DNA from: Endozoicomonadaceae bacterium
GTDB lineage: Bacteria > Pseudomonadota > Gammaproteobacteria > Pseudomonadales > Endozoicomonadaceae
Direction of reading: 5' to 3'
Length of the DNA: 28,691 bases
Assembly: GCA_015163815.1 (NCBI GenBank)
Contig: JAAOIJ010000092.1
Coordinates: 1 to 28,691 of the forward strand
Position numbers and translations under genes: made by a program. This document shows positions 24,965 through 28,691 of the stretch, one piece after another; the first letter of the stretch is position 1; each line of letters opens with the position of its first letter. The notes beneath the pieces are model-generated. The model was not told the DNA's origin and made no database searches. It was given only the letters and a program-made list of their open reading frames with translations.

Positions 24965-25638
24965 TCAGTTAACTCCTCAACCTGAACTGTATTATCTAGT
25001 TTAAGCTTTAGTAAATGAAAATCATCCTGTCCATCTGCTGAATCAACTGCTTGTTTATAGGCTGCATGAGCTTGTTTAAAGTCATCTAAAGCAAACCAAG
25101 CGTCACCAAGCACTTCATAATATAACAAATTAAAAGTAATATTATTTTTTATTTTGTCTAACGCGACCAAGGCTGATTTCGCACCTATTTCACCTTCTGA
25201 GACTAATAATCGTGCTAATCTGATCGTTGCTAATATTCTTAAATCAGCAATTTTTCCTTTCGAAATGAGTATTTCTAAAAATGTTTTAGCTTGTTGAATG
25301 TCTTTTTTAACAATAGCTTGTTTCACCTTTAAAAGATAGGCATATTCCATATAACTTGTATCTGCATATTCAGCTTCAAGTGTTGAAAATAAATGATCAA
25401 ATGACGCATGTTGCTCATCTGTCACATTTTGCCCAAATTGTTTTGATGTGATCAGTTCAGCCATTTGCTGATATAAATCAGATGCTTCTGAAATATGATT
25501 AACCGTATGCTGCTTCCATAAACGAAAGCCATAAAAAGATAAGATCAGACAGATAACAACACTTAATATTTTATTACCATGCCGACTCCAAAACTGTTTA
25601 ATCGTGATCAGCTGTTCTTCTTCTGTATCATAACTCAC
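24961..25638 (-). CDS. yfgM: YfgM-type membrane-anchored TPR protein
   Basis: YfgM is an inner-membrane protein, known in E. coli as a partner of PpiD at the SecYEG translocon. The cytoplasmic N-terminus (MSYDTEEEQLITIKQFWSRHG) is followed by one membrane helix (about 23-40) and a periplasmic TPR-like domain. Conserved blocks are LYQQMAELI near the start and LEILISKGKIADLRILATIRLARLLVSEG in the middle. Position between hisS and bamB is standard. It ends in an ATGA overlap with bamB and begins 116 nt after hisS. Confidence 0.92.
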   Translation of the reverse strand: MSYDTEEEQLITIKQFWSRHGNKILSVVICLILSFYGFRLWKQHTVNHISEASDLYQQMAELITSKQFGQNVTDEQHASFDHLFSTLEAEYADTSYMEYAYLLKVKQAIVKKDIQQAKTFLEILISKGKIADLRILATIRLARLLVSEGEIGAKSALVALDKIKNNITFNLLYYEVLGDAWFALDDFKQAHAAYKQAVDSADGQDDFHLLKLKLDNTVQVEELTE

Positions 25639-25754
25639 GCTGGATGACCCTCTAAAATATGATGACGCTTTTCAGCCATCTGATATGACAGCCTAATCGT
25701 AATTGTATTTATTACTAAGCAGTTTACTCGATCGAAACATATCTCTCAAGCATA

Positions 25755-27065
25755 CTAATCTGCAGATAATGATTCTATATTATTATGATTAACAGTTTGA
25801 TTTTGCAATAGCTCAAAAAGTGCTTGTTTTGTGATTGTTTCTGTTTTATTATCTTCTTTCAAGAATCTAATTGTTATAGTTTTTCCAGATACTTCTTGAT
25901 CCCCTATCATCAAAGCTAATTGAGAACCCATAGCATACGCCCTCTTTATTTGGCTTTTTAAGCTGCCACTCCAAGCAGATAAAACTTCAATTTTTGGAAA
26001 ATGATTCCGAATAGATTCTAATAAATCCATGCTATAGGGAATACTTTCAGGCGAACTGATCACTAATGTAACAGAAATCTCTTCTTTTTTCAAAAGTCTA
26101 TCTTTCACTAATGTCGCCTCTAATAATAACAGTAATCGTTCAAAACCAATGGCAAAACCAGTTGCTGATGTTGCTTTTCCTCCTAATTGTTCTACTAGTC
26201 CATCATATCGACCTCCACCACAAACTGTGCCTTGTGAACCTAATTGCTCTGTTTTCCATTCAAAGACTGTATGAGAATAGTAATCTAAACCCCTTACTAA
26301 TTGTGGGTTAATGTGATATTTAATTTGACGTTGATCAAGCAATATACAAATCTGCTCAAAAAATGCTGTCGATTCAGAACCTAAATAGTCTTGCATTGTA
26401 GGCGCTTGACTCAAAATATCTTGTGTTAAAGGAATCTTACTATCTAAAATTCTCAAAGGATTAGAGATTAATCGACGTTGACTATCTTCATCTAAATCAT
26501 TTGTATAGGGTGTTAAGTAATCAACTAAGCTCATACGATAGGCTTGCCTTTCAATTTGACTCCCTAATGTATTAATCTCTAATTTTAAATATTCTGAAAC
26601 ATGTAATCGACTCCAAATACGAGCACATATCATCATCAGCTCTGCATCCGATGCTGGTGATTGAACACCAAAACATTCAACACTACATTGATGAAATTGA
26701 CGAGATCTCCCTTTTTGCGGTCGTTCATACCGAAATAAAGCGCCCATGCTCCAGATTTTTTGAATTTGATTATAGAATAATCCATGTTCTATACCAGCTC
26801 GAACGATACTAGCTGTTAACTCAGGTCTTAAAGTTAAAGATTCGCCATTTCGATCTAAAAAAGAATACATTTCTTTTTCAACAATATCAGTATTTTCACC
26901 GACTCCTCGCTGAAACAATGCAGTCATTTCTAGTAAAGGCAGTCGCATTTCTTGATAACCATATTGCTGCAATACTGCTTTTATTTCTCTTTCGACAAAA
27001 CGCCATAATTCAGTATCATTCGGTTGAATATCATGCATTCCACGAACGGCTTTCAAAGCTTTCAT
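25755..27065 (-). CDS. hisS: Histidyl-tRNA synthetase
   Basis: HisS charges tRNA-His. This class II synthetase (436 aa) has the motif 1 region (KALKAVRGMHDIQPND), motif 2 FRYERPQKGRSRQFHQCSVECFG, the histidine-specific RGLDYYSHTVFE, and motif 3 around ATGFAIGFERLLLLLE. The C-terminal anticodon-binding domain includes RAYAMGSQLALMIGDQE. It leads the hisS-yfgM-bamB-der operon. In E. coli-type order ispG and rodZ precede it; here they are missing and a divergent methyltransferase-like gene lies upstream. Confidence 0.97.
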   Translation of the reverse strand: MKALKAVRGMHDIQPNDTELWRFVEREIKAVLQQYGYQEMRLPLLEMTALFQRGVGENTDIVEKEMYSFLDRNGESLTLRPELTASIVRAGIEHGLFYNQIQKIWSMGALFRYERPQKGRSRQFHQCSVECFGVQSPASDAELMMICARIWSRLHVSEYLKLEINTLGSQIERQAYRMSLVDYLTPYTNDLDEDSQRRLISNPLRILDSKIPLTQDILSQAPTMQDYLGSESTAFFEQICILLDQRQIKYHINPQLVRGLDYYSHTVFEWKTEQLGSQGTVCGGGRYDGLVEQLGGKATSATGFAIGFERLLLLLEATLVKDRLLKKEEISVTLVISSPESIPYSMDLLESIRNHFPKIEVLSAWSGSLKSQIKRAYAMGSQLALMIGDQEVSGKTITIRFLKEDNKTETITKQALFELLQNQTVNHNNIESLSAD

Positions 27066-27145
27066 AAATTAGTCTTTACCTGTGATATAAAGAAACTGCA
27101 ATTGATCTCTAATTTTCAGCACATAGCGCTGATAAGTCATCATAT

Positions 27146-27174
27146 ATTGTAACAGCATTTACAAGACATCAAAA
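27146..27174 (-). promoter_or_regulatory. Candidate promoter of hisS
   Basis: On the minus strand TTTTGA (27169-27174) and TACAAT (27146-27151) are 17 bases apart, about 80 nt before the hisS start. The -10 box matches at 5 of 6 positions and the -35 box at 4. The 80-nt leader contains CAGCGCTATGTGCTG, an imperfect stem. Confidence 0.35.
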
Positions 27175-27306
27175 CCGTCTATAAAGCAGATTATATAAAA
27201 TCTAGTCTTTATTTGCAGGCTTAATCGATATTGTATATCAATGGTCATTTTTATAAAATATGTTATAGTCACATAATAGCTAGATCAAAAGAGTGGCAGA
27301 ATCTGC

Positions 27307-27870
27307 ATGTATCTTTCAATATTCATCATTTTAATCTGTCTTGCTATTATTATTTCAACGCTATTTTTTTATCTAAAAAATGGTATTGCATCCACTCCAT
27401 CAACCATTGCAGTATTCAAAGCACTTCAAGCTCATTTACCCAATCAAATTAACGGTCATATTTTAGAAGCTGGAGCAGGCTTTGGAGGTATTGCTTTTTG
27501 GTTAGCTAAAAAATATCCTTATAATACAGTGTATGCTATTGAGAATGCCTGGGTTCCCTTTATCATTTTATGGTGTCGAAAAAAAATACAATATAGATCT
27601 AATTTACAGATAAAGTGTAAAAATATTAATACGATCTCATTTAGAAATACCGGTTTAGTTTATGCTTTTTTATGTCAAAAAGGAATGAAAACACTACAAA
27701 AACAATTAGAAAAAACAAATCATTTACCTTGCTGCTTAATTAGTAATTATTTTCAGTTACCAAAATCTCAAATATATGACTATACTCTACAAATTAAAAA
27801 ATACACTACTTTTTCATTATATTTTTATTATTTTATAGTATATTCTCTCGAGTCATACCATTTAATCTAA
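27307..27870 (+). CDS. Membrane-anchored class I SAM-dependent methyltransferase-like protein
   Basis: The 187-aa protein has an N-terminal membrane helix (about 2-22), a short NGIASTPST linker, and then GHILEAGAGFGGIAFWLAKKYP (50-71), a clear SAM-binding motif I. YAIEN follows with Glu80 at the position that usually contacts the SAM ribose. The rest is poorly conserved and ends in Tyr/Phe-rich sequence (YFYYFIVYSL). The substrate is unknown. It is close to the minimum size for a Rossmann methyltransferase, so the fold may be trimmed at the C-terminus. The gene is the only plus-strand one right of hisS, divergent from it. The ribosome site is weak (AAGAG about 14 nt upstream). Confidence 0.7.
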   Translation: MYLSIFIILICLAIIISTLFFYLKNGIASTPSTIAVFKALQAHLPNQINGHILEAGAGFGGIAFWLAKKYPYNTVYAIENAWVPFIILWCRKKIQYRSNLQIKCKNINTISFRNTGLVYAFLCQKGMKTLQKQLEKTNHLPCCLISNYFQLPKSQIYDYTLQIKKYTTFSLYFYYFIVYSLESYHLI

Positions 27871-28110
27871 TGTAAATGCTCAATCTAAAAATCATAAAAC
27901 ACTGTTTATTATGAAAAATGCTAGAATTTATTTTTATTTTTAATGAAGAACAATAATATGCGTTTCAAATGCGTTCCTAGCGTATTAAATCGAGTAAAAA
28001 TAATACTTCAATCTAGCCTATGACTTTTCAATAAGATGTTTATATTTATCAATATTTTTTCAAAATAAACGATTGGTTTTTTATATTAGCACAGTTCGAG
28101 GTAATAGATT
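27871..28110. other. AT-rich non-coding stretch
   Basis: I see no convincing open frame, RNA gene or terminator here. It separates the methyltransferase-like gene from a small ORF next to the right-hand IS30 copy; the combined gene-free interval, if that ORF is not real, reaches 28257. Confidence 0.4.
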
Positions 28111-28242
28111 TCATGTCGCTTTTTTTCTTTTCTCTTTTTTATCCAGAGCTATGTTTTTTATATCCTCATCCATTAAATCAATGACAGCCTGTTTTCCAAA
28201 GATAATATTTAAATAGCATATTTCTACAAGAAAAACCTGCAT
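28111..28242 (-). CDS. Small ORF or 3' remnant of a gene cut by the IS30 element
   Basis: A 43-codon minus-strand frame (ATG 28242, TGA 28111-28113) reads MQVFLVEICYLNIIFGKQAV and ends in a basic stretch (KKEKRKKAT). The reading has a protein-like mix of residues (an amphipathic VIDLMDEDIKNIALDKKEK segment). It begins only about 16 bases beyond the IS30 end, which is what a truncated C-terminus would look like. An in-frame stop lies just before the ATG. No ribosome site is evident and I recognise no family, so it may be chance. Confidence 0.3.
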   Translation of the reverse strand: MQVFLVEICYLNIIFGKQAVIDLMDEDIKNIALDKKEKRKKAT

Positions 28243-28257
28243 CTAATGTTTATAATA

Positions 28258-28274
28258 GGTCCATTCAACCATGA
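28258..28274 (-). repeat. IS30-type element terminal end (right copy)
   Basis: On the minus strand CATGGTTGAATGGACC overlaps the transposase stop and matches the left copy at 164-180 with one difference, and the solo end at 20284-20301. Similarity is lost just beyond this point, so it is taken as the element boundary. Confidence 0.6.
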
Positions 28275-28691
28275 AGTGCAACACCTAAAGGTTTTTCTAT
28301 TCCTCGCATAACCTCGTTAGGTGTTCGATAGTTTAACACTTTTCCAGGTCTATTATTGAGTGCTTTTTGAATCGCTAAAATCTCATCATTTTCTATGCCT
28401 ATAAACTCTAGTTTTCTTTGGCAGATATTGACGAACCAATCCATTGGTATGCTCATTTAAACCTCTTTCCCAAGAAGCATAAGGTTTATAAAAATAACAT
28501 TTTATTTTCAATGCTTTAGATAAGATTTCATGCTGAGAGAATTCTTTTCCATTATCAAAAGTAATCATTTGTCTATATTTAAGCGGCATCTTTCTTAAAC
28601 ACTTGATAATACAGTTTTTTACTTCATTTGCTTTGCGACTCTCAACTTTTTGTAAAACAACATATTTAGATCGTCTGTCAACTAAGCTCAC
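28265..28691 (-). pseudogene. IS30-family transposase, C-terminal part, frameshifted and cut by the right edge
   Basis: The frame entering from the right edge reads SLVDRRSKYVVLQKV, then MITFDNGKEFSQH (second catalytic Asp of the DDE triad) and YASWERGLNEHTNGLVRQYLPKKT (ERGxNExTNG with the catalytic Glu). It then stops as RVYRHRK. The continuation EFIGIENDEILAIQKALNNRP is found in the next frame down to TGA 28265-28267. Compared with the left copy, one extra base (A at 28410, T on the coding strand, in AAAACTAGAG versus AAAACAGAG) explains this. The 5' part is outside the window. It is probably inactive unless the base is a sequencing error. Confidence 0.88.

Noticed and set aside
27231..27452. 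Plus-strand frame overlapping the methyltransferase-like gene start
   Set aside because: It overlaps in another frame and lacks motifs; the frame starting at 27307 has the signal anchor and SAM motif.

Overview
The window is AT-rich, densely packed bacterial chromosome from a gammaproteobacterium. This follows from gammaproteobacterial gene neighbourhoods: rlmE-ftsH-folP-glmM-tpiA-secG-tRNA-Leu(GAG), ndk-rlmN-pilF, hisS-yfgM-bamB-der, and lspA-fkpB next to the minor-pilin cluster fimT/pilV/pilW/pilX/pilY1. The base composition, IS30 copies and broken gene orders suggest a lineage such as Legionellales or Thiotrichales (Coxiella-, Legionella-, Piscirickettsia- or Francisella-like), possibly host-associated. 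That placement is inference; no marker here settles the genus.

Layout. Positions 2-172 hold the 3' end of an IS30-type transposase pointing into the window, and 28265-28691 hold the 3' part of a second copy pointing the opposite way, with a one-base frameshift. The segment is therefore bounded by inverted IS30 copies, which may be real or simply where an assembly broke. From 470 to 6975 (minus strand) lies the type IV pilus minor-pilin/adhesin operon, continuous with fkpB and lspA. Then come rluB, scpB-scpA (chromosome condensation) and tRNA-Leu with its own promoter. secG, tpiA, glmM, folP, ftsH and rlmE follow, all on the minus strand. On the plus strand ndk-rlmN meet pilF (minus, type IV pilus pilotin) head-on. 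After a gene-poor stretch comes a plus-strand gene I do not recognise (20487-22163), then der, bamB, yfgM and hisS on the minus strand. A membrane-anchored methyltransferase-like gene and a small ORF precede the right-hand IS copy.

How they work together. Two parts of the type IV pilus machinery are present: the pilus-tip/minor-pilin complex and the PilF pilotin. Envelope biogenesis is represented by LspA, SecG, BamB, YfgM, FtsH and GlmM. LspA would process the lipoproteins BamB and PilF, and SecG would help export PilY1. The rest is translation, rRNA modification and core metabolism (HisS, Der, RlmE, RlmN, RluB, TpiA, FolP, Ndk).

Most novel part. The stretch of about 2.2 kb between pilF and der breaks a conserved gene order. 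It carries a 29-bp near-perfect palindrome, a solo IS30-like end, an exported 558-aa protein with Gly/Ala-rich membrane segments, a TTDL repeat hinge and a cysteine-studded C-terminal membrane helix, and a 74-bp element with perfect 25-bp inverted arms. This looks like an acquired island encoding a candidate secreted or surface protein.
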